A stretch of 37,251 bases of DNA from Streptomyces rochei (GTDB taxonomy: Bacteria > Actinomycetota > Actinomycetes > Streptomycetales > Streptomycetaceae). The notes under the pieces are model-generated. The model was not told the origin of the DNA and searched no databases. It saw only the letters and a list, made by a program, of their open reading frames with translations. Shown here in pieces: positions 8,656 through 15,839 of this stretch (positions are counted from its first letter, which is position 1; every line of letters begins with the position of its first letter). The DNA is taken from contig MUMD01000166.1 of NCBI GenBank assembly GCA_002155895.1, positions 1-37,251 of the forward strand. The letters run 5' to 3'. The position numbers were made by a program, and so were the translations under genes.

Positions 8656-9473
8656 GAACGGGTCTCCCGGATCTCCTGGGTGCAGCACTTGATGCCGCCA
8701 CCGGCCTTGTGGAACTCGGACAGGTCGACGGGGACGGGGACGTAGCCGCGGTCGCTGAGCCGGTCGGCGAGTTCCCCGGCCCCGGGGGCGATGAACACGT
8801 TGCGTCCGTCACTGACGGAGTTCAGCCCGAAGGCCATGGCGTCCTCGCGGGTCGCGATCACCGCGTCCGGGTACAGCCGCTCCAGCACCTCCCGGCTGCC
8901 CGGCGAGAAGGCCCCCGGGTAGTACGCCACGTTCTCGTCGTCGAGGACGAACAGAGCGGTGTCCAGGTGGTAGAAGTACGGGTCCACCAGCGTCAGCGAG
9001 ATCACCGGCACGCCGAAGAACTCCTGCGCCTCGCGGTGCGCCTCGGGGGTCGTGCGGAAGCCCGTGCCGGCCAGGATCCACCGCCCGGCCGGGACCAGGT
9101 CCCCCTCGCCCTCGCAGACCGCCTCCGGATGCTGGACCTCGAAGCCCTCCGTCTTGAACCACGCCTCGTAGGCCACGGACTCGCCCCGGCGCTCGGGCGC
9201 GTGGAAGTGCGAGCCGAAGACCCGGCCCTCGACCACCACCGCGCAGTTCGCGGCGAAGACCATGTCGGGCAGGCCCGGGACCGGCGCGACGGTGTCCACG
9301 GTGTGGCCGTGCGCGCGGTAGGCGTCGACCAGTGCCTGCCACTGGTCCAGGGCGCGGATGACGTCGACCGGTCGGCCGGTGCTCATCCACGGGTTGATCG
9401 CGTACTGCACGGCGAAGTGTCTGGGTTCGCAGACCACGAAGCGCCGCCGGCGCGGCACACGGTTCTCGGGCAC
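8652..9473 (-). CDS. Amidinohydrolase (annotated-type dimethylargininase; possibly arginine dihydrolase)
   Basis: Guanidine-modifying enzyme of the pentein fold (DDAH/arginine deiminase superfamily), 273 residues from GTG 9473. GGAGG lies about nine bases upstream of that start. Catalytic histidine is H169 in FYHLDTALF, and the nucleophile is one of C263/C264 in GGGIKCC near the C-terminus. In DDAH and ADI an acidic pair normally follows the PD(x)VF segment; here it reads PDMVFAAN, placing N76 there. Streptomyces copies are usually called dimethylargininase. Coupling to rocD suggests that the product may be ornithine, as in cyanobacterial ArgZ/AgrE. DDAH would instead give citrulline. Function is thus uncertain between these. 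Confidence 0.8.
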   Translation of the reverse strand: MPENRVPRRRRFVVCEPRHFAVQYAINPWMSTGRPVDVIRALDQWQALVDAYRAHGHTVDTVAPVPGLPDMVFAANCAVVVEGRVFGSHFHAPERRGESVAYEAWFKTEGFEVQHPEAVCEGEGDLVPAGRWILAGTGFRTTPEAHREAQEFFGVPVISLTLVDPYFYHLDTALFVLDDENVAYYPGAFSPGSREVLERLYPDAVIATREDAMAFGLNSVSDGRNVFIAPGAGELADRLSDRGYVPVPVDLSEFHKAGGGIKCCTQEIRETRS

Positions 9474-9521
9474 AGAGGGGTACCTCCGCTTCCTCACGGT
9501 GTGTGACGGGGGGTTGACACC

Positions 9522-9551
9522 ACGGTAGGAAGCGGCGACCGCGCCCGACAA
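9522..9551 (-). promoter_or_regulatory. Candidate promoter of the amidinohydrolase-rocD operon
   Basis: On the minus strand, TTGTCG (9546-9551), an 18-bp spacer and TACCGT (9522-9527). This is a reasonable housekeeping-type promoter, about 50 bp upstream of the GTG at 9473. It lies within the 126-bp gap after the Lrp gene. Confidence 0.45.
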
Positions 9552-9599
9552 GCGACAAAGGCTGCGTGTCCACGCACCATCGCTGCGTCGTGTGCCAGG

Positions 9600-10103
9600 T
9601 CAGCGCACGTCTGCTGCGCCCTCCGGGGCGAGGAGGCCGGCTCCCGCCTCCGGACTCTCCGGGATCAGGTGGGACAGCACCATCACGCTGATCGTCTTGC
9701 GGATGAACGGCTCGGCACGGATGCGCTCCAGCACCTCCTCGAAGTGCTCCACGTCCCGCGCCCGCACGTGCAGCAGCGCGTCCGCGCCGCCCGTCACCGT
9801 CATCGCCGCCGTGATCTCCGGATACCCGCGCACCACCTCCGCCAGCCGCCTGGGCGGGGCCGCGCCCTCGCAGTACACCTCCACGTACGCCTCGGTGCGC
9901 CAGCCGAGCGCGGAGGGTCGCACCGTCGCCGTGAACCCCGTGATCACACCCGTCTCGCGCAGCCGGTCCACCCGGCGCTTCACGGCCGTGGAGGACAGCC
10001 CGATCTCCGCGCCGATCTCGGCGAAGGACGTCCTGGCGTTCGCCATCAGGGCGGTGACGATCTTCCGGTCGAGTTCGTCGAACGGGCTGGGCCTGCTGTT
10101 CAT
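9600..10103 (-). CDS. Lrp/AsnC-family transcriptional regulator
   Basis: Feast/famine regulator of 167 residues. The N-terminal winged HTH runs about 7-65 (FDELDRKIVTALMANARTSFAEIGAEIGLSSTAVKRRVDRL, with the recognition helix at SSTAVKRRVDRL). A C-terminal RAM ligand-binding β-α domain follows (about 70-150). Start ATG is at 10103; an ATG 10 codons upstream lies beyond the promoter element. It is immediately upstream of, and co-oriented with, the amidinohydrolase and rocD. It is therefore the obvious local controller, with arginine or ornithine as plausible effector. A perfect palindrome in its own promoter suggests autoregulation. Confidence 0.9.
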   Translation of the reverse strand: MNSRPSPFDELDRKIVTALMANARTSFAEIGAEIGLSSTAVKRRVDRLRETGVITGFTATVRPSALGWRTEAYVEVYCEGAAPPRRLAEVVRGYPEITAAMTVTGGADALLHVRARDVEHFEEVLERIRAEPFIRKTISVMVLSHLIPESPEAGAGLLAPEGAADVR

Positions 10104-10109
10104 GCGGGC

Positions 10110-10127
10110 ACTGTATCCAGCGGATAC
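10110..10127. promoter_or_regulatory. Palindromic operator overlapping the Lrp -10 element
   Basis: GTATCC-AGC-GGATAC (10113-10127) is a perfect 6-bp inverted repeat with a 3-bp centre. It overlaps the minus-strand -10 hexamer TACAGT (10110-10115), which ends 6 nt from the lrp ATG. Its position in the divergent gap between lrp and the LytTR gene makes it a candidate autoregulatory site. Confidence 0.5.
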
Positions 10128-10143
10128 GTCCACCTCGGGGGCG

Positions 10144-10172
10144 TGTTCAGGCGTACGGATTACTCCTACACT
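10144..10172 (+). promoter_or_regulatory. Candidate leaderless promoter of the LytTR operon
   Basis: TGTTCA (10144-10149), 17-bp spacer, TACACT (10167-10172). The start codon at 10181 is 8 nt after the -10, so the transcript probably begins at or within two bases of the ATG. There is no Shine-Dalgarno sequence before the ATG. Confidence 0.5.
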
Positions 10173-10180
10173 CCACCTTC

Positions 10181-10942
10181 ATGCTGCGCGCCCTGGCTGT
10201 CGACGACGAACGCCCCACGCTCGAGGAACTCGTGTACCTGCTGAACGCCGACCCCCGCATCGGCACGGCGGAGGGCGCGGGCGACGCGACCGAGGCGCTG
10301 CGCCGCATCAACCGGGCCCTGGAGTCGGGCCCCGACGGACCGGACGCCATCGACGTCGTCTTCCTCGACATCCAGATGCCGGGCCTCGACGGACTGGACC
10401 TCGCCCGGCTGCTGACCGGCTTCGCCCGGCCGCCGCTGGTCGTCTTCGTCACCGCGCACGAGGACTTCGCCGTCCAGGCCTTCGACCTCAAGGCCGTCGA
10501 CTACGTGCTCAAACCCGTCCGCAGGGAGCGGCTGGCCGAAGCGGTCCGCCGGGCCGTCGAACGCCGCGGCACCGCCTCCTCCCCGGCCCCGCGCATCCCC
10601 GTGCACGAGCCCGACCCCGACCACATCACCGTCGAACTCGGCGGCGTCACCCGCTTCGTCCCCGTCGACGACATCACCCACGTCGAGGCCCAGGGCGACT
10701 ACGCCCGTCTGCACACCGACCGGGGCAGCCACCTCGTCCGCATCCCCCTGTCCACCCTGGAGGAGCGCTGGCGCGCCCGCGGCTTCGTCCGCATCCACCG
10801 CCGCCACCTCGTCGCCCTGCGCCACATCGGGGAACTCCGCCTGGACGCCGGCAGCGTCAGCGTCCTGGTCGGCACCGAGGAACTCCAGGTCAGCCGCCGC
10901 CACGCCCGCGAACTGCGGGACCTGCTCATGCGGAGGCCGTGA
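10181..10942 (+). CDS. LytTR-type response regulator
   Basis: Two-component response regulator of the LytR/AlgR/BtsR class, 253 residues. Receiver domain at 1-125 has acidic residues D8/D9, phosphoacceptor D63 in FLDIQMPG, the conserved T91 and K111 in YVLKPV. The C-terminal LytTR DNA-binding domain (about 145-250) shows the typical VEAQGDYARLHT and FVRIHRRHLV signatures. Partner is almost certainly the LytS-like kinase at 13060, in the same operon. LytTR regulators usually bind pairs of short direct repeats. Likely targets are the two transport genes between them, by analogy with pyruvate-responsive BtsSR/YpdAB and LytST systems. Confidence 0.9.
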   Translation: MLRALAVDDERPTLEELVYLLNADPRIGTAEGAGDATEALRRINRALESGPDGPDAIDVVFLDIQMPGLDGLDLARLLTGFARPPLVVFVTAHEDFAVQAFDLKAVDYVLKPVRRERLAEAVRRAVERRGTASSPAPRIPVHEPDPDHITVELGGVTRFVPVDDITHVEAQGDYARLHTDRGSHLVRIPLSTLEERWRARGFVRIHRRHLVALRHIGELRLDAGSVSVLVGTEELQVSRRHARELRDLLMRRP

Positions 10943-10945
10943 ACC

Positions 10946-11305
10946 GTGCCCCAGGACCCCACCGAGCGCCGCGTCACCGTCACCGGCCCGCCCAGGCGCA
11001 CCACGCGCGCCTCCGGCTACTACCGCCCCCGCACCGAGATCGACGAGCAGACCACCCTCGGCCACACCTACGTCCGCTCCCTCATGCGCAGCCAGCTGCG
11101 CGCCGGCCTCGCCGCGTTCGCGGTCCTCGGGCTGCTCGTCGGGCCGCTGCCGCTGCTCTTCGCGGCGATGCCCGACGCCCGCCGCCTGGAATGGGCCGTC
11201 CTCGGCTTCGGCCTGTACGCCCCCCTCGTCCTCCTCGCCCGCTGGTACGTGCGCCGCGCCGAACGCAACGAGCGCGACTTCGTGCGCCTGGTCGAGGACC
11301 GATGA
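10946..11305 (+). CDS. Small two-TM membrane protein, DUF485-like symporter partner
   Basis: Protein of 119 residues with a polar, arginine-rich N-terminal half (about 1-55), two hydrophobic helices (about 56-75 and 84-100) and a charged C-terminus (RRAERNERDFVRLVEDR). Topology and position immediately before a sodium/solute symporter match the DUF485 proteins that accompany ActP/MctC transporters. I see the resemblance in layout and in the C-terminal helix, but cannot prove family membership. Start GTG 10946 follows the response regulator stop by 3 bp, so translation is probably coupled. Confidence 0.75.
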   Translation: MPQDPTERRVTVTGPPRRTTRASGYYRPRTEIDEQTTLGHTYVRSLMRSQLRAGLAAFAVLGLLVGPLPLLFAAMPDARRLEWAVLGFGLYAPLVLLARWYVRRAERNERDFVRLVEDR

Positions 11306-11332
11306 CCCGCCGGACGAGGCCGTGAAGCCGTC

Positions 11333-13063
11333 ATGAACTCCAGCTACGCCATACCCGCCGTCGCCCTCGTCGTCGTGGCCACCGTCCTCGTCGGCGCCTT
11401 CGGCCTGCGCATCTCCCGCACCACCTCCGACTTCTACGTCGCCTCCCGCACCGTCGGCCCCCGCCTGAACGCCGCCGCCATCAGCGGCGAGTACCTCTCC
11501 GCCGCGTCCTTCCTCGGCATCGCCGGCCTGGTCCTCGTCCAGGGCCCCGACATGCTCTGGTACCCGGTCGGCTACACCGCCGGCTACCTCGTGCTGCTCC
11601 TCTTCGTCGCCGCCCCGCTGCGCCGCTCCGGCGCCTACACGCTGCCCGACTTCGCCGAGGCCCGGCTCGCCTCCCAGGGGGTGCGGCGGCTGGCGGGCGC
11701 CTTCGTCGTCGGCGTCGGCTGGCTGTACCTGCTGCCCCAGCTCCAGGGCGCGGGACTGACCCTGACGGTGCTCAGCGGCGCGCCCGACTGGCTCGGCGGG
11801 GTGATCGTCGCCGTCGTCGTCACCGCCATCGTCGCCGCCGGCGGCATGCGCAGCATCACCTTCGTCCAGGCGTTCCAGTACTGGCTCAAGCTGACCGCCC
11901 TGCTCGTCCCCGCCCTCTTCCTGGTCCTCGCCTGGCAGGGCGACGGTGCCCCGGGCCGTCCCTTCGAGGAACCGGCCACCTTCCGCGAGCAGCGCTCCGT
12001 ACGGGTCGACGACACCCTCACCCTCAAGCTGGAGCGGCCGCTCGCCGTCACCGTCGACGGCACCGTGGACGGCCGCGCCCACGACGGCACCCGGCTCGAC
12101 CTGCCCACCGGCACCCACCGCATCGAGGCCGGCACCCGCCTCACCTTCGCCGAGGGCACCGCCGTCCCGGCCGCCGGACGCGGCGCCGACGACGCCCTGT
12201 CGCCCTCGCGGGCCGAGAGCCGCACCGAACGCCCGCTGTACGCCACGTACGGTCTGATCCTCGCCACCTTCCTGGGCACCATGGGCCTGCCCCACGTCGT
12301 GGTCCGCTTCTACACCAGCCCGCACGGCGTCGCCGCCCGCCGCACCACCGTCGCCGTCCTCGCCCTGATCGGCGCCTTCTACCTGCTGCCGCCCGTCTAC
12401 GGCGCCCTCGGCCGCCTCTACGCCCCCGAGCTGACCCTCACCGGGGACGCCGACGCCGCCGTCCTGCTGCTGCCCGACCGGGTCATCGGGGGAGTGGGCG
12501 GCGACCTGCTGGGCGCGCTGGTGGCGGGCGGCGCCTTCGCCGCGTTCCTGTCCACCGCGTCCGGGCTGACCATGGCCGTCGCGGGCGTCCTCACCCAGGA
12601 CGTGCTGCCGTCCCGGGGCGTGCCGCACTTCCGGCTCGGCACGGTCCTCGCCATGGCGGTGCCGCTGGCGGCGAGCGCCCTGGTCGGCGGGTTGCCGGTG
12701 GCCGACGCGGTGGGCCTCGCCTTCGCGGTGTCCGCCTCCTCCTTCTGCCCGCTGCTGGTCCTCGGCATCTGGTGGCGGCGGCTGACCCCGCCCGGCGCGG
12801 CGGCCGGGATGGTGGTGGGCGGCGGCTCCGCGCTGCTCGCCGTCGCCGCCACCATGGGCGGCTTCCCGGGCGGCGGCGGCGCCCTGCACGCGCTGCTGGC
12901 CTGGCCCGCGCTGTGGTCGGTGCCGCTGGGCTTCCTCACCATGGTGCTGGTCTCGCTGGCCACGCCGGCGCGGGTGCCGGCCGGGACGGCGGCGATCCTG
13001 GCCCGGTTCCACCTGCCGGAGGAGTTGCGCGCGGACGAACTGCGCAAGGAGGTGTCCCCGTGA
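11333..13063 (+). CDS. Sodium/solute symporter (ActP/MctC-like monocarboxylate uptake)
   Basis: Integral membrane transporter of the SSS family, 576 residues with about 13 helices. Typical features: an N-terminal DFYVASRTVGPRLNAAAISGEYLSAASFLG block (helix 1-2 region), LPDFAEARL, and GLPHVVVRFYT in the middle. These resemble actinobacterial cation/acetate or monocarboxylate carriers. Between two helices, residues about 203-302 form a hydrophilic insert rich in short β-like, acidic and threonine-containing segments (TVDGTVDGRAHDG, GTHRIEAGTRLTF), predicted extracytoplasmic. Substrate is inferred as acetate, pyruvate or another short acid from the company of a DUF485-like protein and a LytS/LytTR pair. 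The start ATG 11333 has only a weak ribosome binding site. Confidence 0.88.
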   Translation: MNSSYAIPAVALVVVATVLVGAFGLRISRTTSDFYVASRTVGPRLNAAAISGEYLSAASFLGIAGLVLVQGPDMLWYPVGYTAGYLVLLLFVAAPLRRSGAYTLPDFAEARLASQGVRRLAGAFVVGVGWLYLLPQLQGAGLTLTVLSGAPDWLGGVIVAVVVTAIVAAGGMRSITFVQAFQYWLKLTALLVPALFLVLAWQGDGAPGRPFEEPATFREQRSVRVDDTLTLKLERPLAVTVDGTVDGRAHDGTRLDLPTGTHRIEAGTRLTFAEGTAVPAAGRGADDALSPSRAESRTERPLYATYGLILATFLGTMGLPHVVVRFYTSPHGVAARRTTVAVLALIGAFYLLPPVYGALGRLYAPELTLTGDADAAVLLLPDRVIGGVGGDLLGALVAGGAFAAFLSTASGLTMAVAGVLTQDVLPSRGVPHFRLGTVLAMAVPLAASALVGGLPVADAVGLAFAVSASSFCPLLVLGIWWRRLTPPGAAAGMVVGGGSALLAVAATMGGFPGGGGALHALLAWPALWSVPLGFLTMVLVSLATPARVPAGTAAILARFHLPEELRADELRKEVSP

Positions 13064-14277
13064 GCGGCTCCGTCAGCGGCTTCCTGGCCGGTCTGGCCGT
13101 CGCCGTGCTGCCCCTGCTGGCCGCGGGTTTCTGGCTGGGGCGCCGCACGGCCCGCCCGCAGCACCTGGGCGGGCTCGGCACGCCGGTCGAGCACGCCACC
13201 TTCCAGACCCTGCACACCGCCTCCCTGGCCACGCCCCCGCTCAGGGCCGGTCTGACCGAGGAGACGGCCGGGAGGTCCGCCCGCAAGCTGCGCTCCCTGC
13301 TCGGCACGGACGCGCTGTGCCTGACCGACCTGGAGAAGGTCCTGGTCTGGGACGGCGCGGGCGCCCACCACCGCACCGAGATCATGGAACGTCTCGCCGG
13401 TCCGCTGGAGACGGGCCGCGGCGAGGCGTTCCCGCTCACCTGCGACACCCCCGACTGCGCGGTGCGCTGGGCGGTCGTCGCCCCGCTCACCGTCGACGAC
13501 CGCGTCCACGGCGCCCTGGTCGCCTGCGCGCCCCGCGAGTCGGCGGTCCTGGTCCGGGCGGCGGGGGAGGTGGCCCGCTGGGTGTCGGTCCAGCTGGAGC
13601 TGGCCGACCTCGACCAGTCCCGCACCCGGCTCATCGAGGCCGAGATCAAGGCCCTGCGGGCCCAGATCTCCCCGCACTTCATCTTCAACTCGCTCGCGGT
13701 GATCGCGTCCTTCGTCCGCACCGACCCCGAGCGCGCCCGCGAGCTGCTGCTGGAGTTCGCCGACTTCACCCGCTACTCGTTCCGTCGGCACGGCGACTTC
13801 ACCACCCTCGCCGACGAGCTGCACGCCATCGACCACTACCTGGCGCTCGTACGGGCCCGCTTCGGCGACCGCCTCTCCGTCACCCTCCAGGTCGCCCCGG
13901 AGGTGCTGCCGGTAACCCTGCCCTTCCTCTGCCTCCAGCCACTGGTCGAGAACGCCGTCAAGCACGGCCTGGAGGGCAAGTCCGACCGCTGCCGCATCCA
14001 GATCACCGCGCAGGACGCCGGCGCCGAGGCCCTGGTCGTCATCGAGGACGACGGCGCCGGCATGGACCCCGAGCTGCTGCGCCGCATCCTGGCGCGCGAG
14101 ATCAGCCCCTCGGGCGGCATCGGGCTGTCCAACGTCGACGACCGTCTCCGCCAGGTCTACGGGGACGACCACGGCCTGGTCATCGAGACGGCCGTCGGCG
14201 CGGGCATGAAGATCACCGTCCGGCTGCCGAAGTACCAGCCGGGCGTGCACTCGGCGGGCCGCGTCGGCCGCCCGTGA
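13060..14277 (+). CDS. LytS-type sensor histidine kinase
   Basis: Membrane-anchored kinase of 405 residues. A single N-terminal helix (about 7-27) is followed by a GAF-like sensor region (about 45-180) containing C128 and C133. The His_kinase domain has H206 in ISPHFIFNSL, and a HATPase domain has LVENAVKHG (N box) and DDGAGMD (G box). There is no multi-helix 5TM-LytS domain, so it differs from BtsS/LytS sensors that sense within the membrane. Start GTG 13060 forms a GTGA overlap with the symporter stop, and AAGGAGG lies just upstream. It pairs with the regulator at 10181. Confidence 0.9.
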   Translation: MSGSVSGFLAGLAVAVLPLLAAGFWLGRRTARPQHLGGLGTPVEHATFQTLHTASLATPPLRAGLTEETAGRSARKLRSLLGTDALCLTDLEKVLVWDGAGAHHRTEIMERLAGPLETGRGEAFPLTCDTPDCAVRWAVVAPLTVDDRVHGALVACAPRESAVLVRAAGEVARWVSVQLELADLDQSRTRLIEAEIKALRAQISPHFIFNSLAVIASFVRTDPERARELLLEFADFTRYSFRRHGDFTTLADELHAIDHYLALVRARFGDRLSVTLQVAPEVLPVTLPFLCLQPLVENAVKHGLEGKSDRCRIQITAQDAGAEALVVIEDDGAGMDPELLRRILAREISPSGGIGLSNVDDRLRQVYGDDHGLVIETAVGAGMKITVRLPKYQPGVHSAGRVGRP

Positions 14278-14286
14278 CACGGTGCG

Positions 14287-14306
14287 GAGGCCCCTGCGCG
14301 GGGCTC
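14287..14306. terminator. Weak hairpin at convergent gene ends
   Basis: GAGGCCCC (14287-14294), 5-nt loop, GGGGCTC (14300-14306), with one bulge. It lies between the kinase stop and the convergent small gene stop, so it may help end both transcripts. Confidence 0.4.
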
Positions 14307-14475
14307 AGGCGCTGCGGGTGGCGACCATCCCCACGGTGATCAGTCCCAGCACGACCCAGCCGAACCACAGCCAGCCGTTGCTCCCGAGCGCCACCGTGTA
14401 GGCCGTCACCGCGACCAGGCCGCCGATGGTGAGCGCCCCCATCGTCTTTGTCGAACTGTCCGTGGAACCGGGCAT
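14305..14475 (-). CDS. Mini-membrane protein, 56 residues, two helices
   Basis: Short gene with ATG at 14475 preceded by a strong GAGGAGGGTG ribosome binding site, which is the best evidence that it is real. The product has a polar N-terminus (MPGSTDSSTK) and two hydrophobic helices (about 12-30 and 36-52) separated by a GSNG turn. I do not recognise a family. It lies 209 bp downstream of the CtaG-like gene on the same strand, which may suggest a respiratory or membrane-assembly role, but this is only context. Confidence 0.7.
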   Translation of the reverse strand: MPGSTDSSTKTMGALTIGGLVAVTAYTVALGSNGWLWFGWVVLGLITVGMVATRSA

Positions 14476-14684
14476 CGCAACACCCTCCTCGTGGTCCGTT
14501 CCCCTCCATGGTGCCCCCGTTCCGCCTCCGTACGGTGCGGACGACGAGATGCGACCAGGATTTCCACGGACCCGCGGGCGCCTCGGCGAGCGCCACGCCG
14601 TCGGCCGATCGGGTGAAAGCGAGCACCTGGGCCCGGCCCAGCGGCCCGTACACACCGGTACGGACGGCCCGCCGGGGCCCCCGA

Positions 14685-15635
14685 TCAGCCGCCGCGTGTG
14701 TTCAGCGAGGCCAGATAGGCGTTGTACGCCTCGAGTTCCTTGTCGCCGTCGCGGTCGGCGGCCCGGTCCTTGCGACGGGCCTGCCGCTCCTCGGAGGCGT
14801 ACCACTGGAACAGCAGGGCGAGCAGCACCAGCACGGACGGGACCTCGCTGAACGCCCAGGCGATGCCGCCGGCAGCGTTCTGGTCGGAGAGGGCGTCGAT
14901 GCCGAGCGAGGCGGGCGGGTTCTCGAACGTCTCCACCATGGGCGAGGACGCCATCATCAGCGCGATGCCGAAGAACGCGTGGAACGGCATGCCCGCGAAC
15001 AGCTCCAGCATCCGCATCACGTAGCCCGGCCGGTGCGGACCGGGGTCCACGCCCATGATCGGCCAGAAGAACACCAGCCCGACGGCGAGGAAGTGCACCA
15101 TCATCCCGATGTGCCCGACCTTGGAGCCCATCAGGAAGTCGAAGAGGGGGGTGAAGTACAGCGCGTACAGGCTCGCGATGAACAGCGGGATGGTGAACGC
15201 GGGGTGCGTGATGATCCGCATGTAGCGGCTGTGCAGCAGCATCAGCAGCAGCTCGCGGGGGCCCTTGCGGCCACGGCCCGCCGTGGGCAGCGCGCGCAGG
15301 GCCAGGGTGATCGGCGCGCCGAGCAGCAGCAGGATCGGCGACACCATGCTGATGATCATGTGCTGCACCATGTGCACGCTGAACATGACCATGCCGTAGT
15401 CGTTGAGCTTGGTGCACATCATCAGCAGCACGCTCAGCACACCGACGACGAACGACACGGTCCGGCCCACCGGCCACTTGTCCCCGCGCCGGGTCAGCCG
15501 GACGACACCCCAGCCGTACAGCGCCAGTCCCAGGAGACAGGCGACGAGGAAGAAGGGGTCCGCCGACCACGCGAGACCTCGCCCCAGCGTGAACGGCGGC
15601 AGATCCGTCATCATGCCGTGCCCGCTGTGATCCAT
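14685..15635 (-). CDS. Cytochrome c oxidase assembly factor CtaG-like membrane protein
   Basis: Polytopic protein of 316 residues with about seven helices, matching the caa3_CtaG family, which is linked to copper delivery or assembly of cytochrome c oxidase. The N-terminus (MDHSGHGMM) is His/Met-rich, compatible with copper binding. Conserved elements include MVQHMIISMVSPILLLLGAP and HPAFTIPLFIASLYALYFTPLFD. Start ATG 15635 has AGGAG upstream (in CAGGAGCC). A frame extending further upstream lacks membrane character and is rejected. The C-terminal tail is charged and coiled-coil-like (EERQARRKDRAADRDGDKELEAY). No cytochrome oxidase genes lie in the window. Confidence 0.85.
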   Translation of the reverse strand: MDHSGHGMMTDLPPFTLGRGLAWSADPFFLVACLLGLALYGWGVVRLTRRGDKWPVGRTVSFVVGVLSVLLMMCTKLNDYGMVMFSVHMVQHMIISMVSPILLLLGAPITLALRALPTAGRGRKGPRELLLMLLHSRYMRIITHPAFTIPLFIASLYALYFTPLFDFLMGSKVGHIGMMVHFLAVGLVFFWPIMGVDPGPHRPGYVMRMLELFAGMPFHAFFGIALMMASSPMVETFENPPASLGIDALSDQNAAGGIAWAFSEVPSVLVLLALLFQWYASEERQARRKDRAADRDGDKELEAYNAYLASLNTRGG

Positions 15636-15701
15636 CCGCCGGCTCCTGTTTCGTGGGGGTTGAGCGCGGTTCAACGCCGCTTGTCCGAAGCCAAGCGTAG
15701 A

Positions 15702-15736
15702 ACTGCCCCCGGCCACACTTGTGACCGGGGGGCAGT
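15702..15736 (-). terminator. Hairpin downstream of pfkA
   Basis: ACTGCCCCCGG and its near-complement CCGGGGGGCAGT enclose a CCACACTTGTGA loop that can itself pair partly (11 of 13 pairs within 15706-15731). It lies just over 100 bp after the pfkA stop and before the CtaG-like start. It is likely the pfkA terminator. Confidence 0.6.
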
Positions 15737-15750
15737 GGAACGCGCTCCGA

Positions 15751-15796
15751 AGGGGCGCGGGGAACTGCGCGATCAACCACACACGGTCCGCAGCCC
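15751..15796. repeat. Streptomyces interspersed repeat (GGGGCGCGGGGAACTGCGCG type)
   Basis: A copy of the short repeat seen many times in streptomycete intergenic regions: core GGGGCGCGGGGAACTGCGCG at 15752-15771, variable centre, ending in CCGCAGCCC at 15788-15796. Family recognition is from memory. It sits between the pfkA stop and the hairpin above. Confidence 0.65.
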
Positions 15797-15839
15797 GCGA
15801 CGAACCTCGTGTCCCCGAGCTCTCAACGGCCCCGCGGGA

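Noticed and set aside
9514-9519. Perfect TTGACA on the plus strand upstream of the amidinohydrolase
   Set aside because: No -10 hexamer at the right distance and no plus-strand gene to serve.
9592-11325. Plus-strand frame that joins the lrp antisense region to the LytTR gene
   Set aside because: Its second half is an arginine/proline-rich off-frame reading of the response regulator. The true frame starts at 10181.
10166-13012. Very long open frame on the minus strand (about 948 codons) opposite the LytTR-symporter genes
   Set aside because: Composition is Gly/Gln/Glu/Val-rich with no domain. It mirrors the high-GC codon pattern of the real genes on the other strand.
14476-14684. Possible extra small gene between the mini-membrane protein and the CtaG-like gene
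   Set aside because: Frames here have no ribosome binding site and give arginine/glycine-rich products. I see only intergenic sequence.
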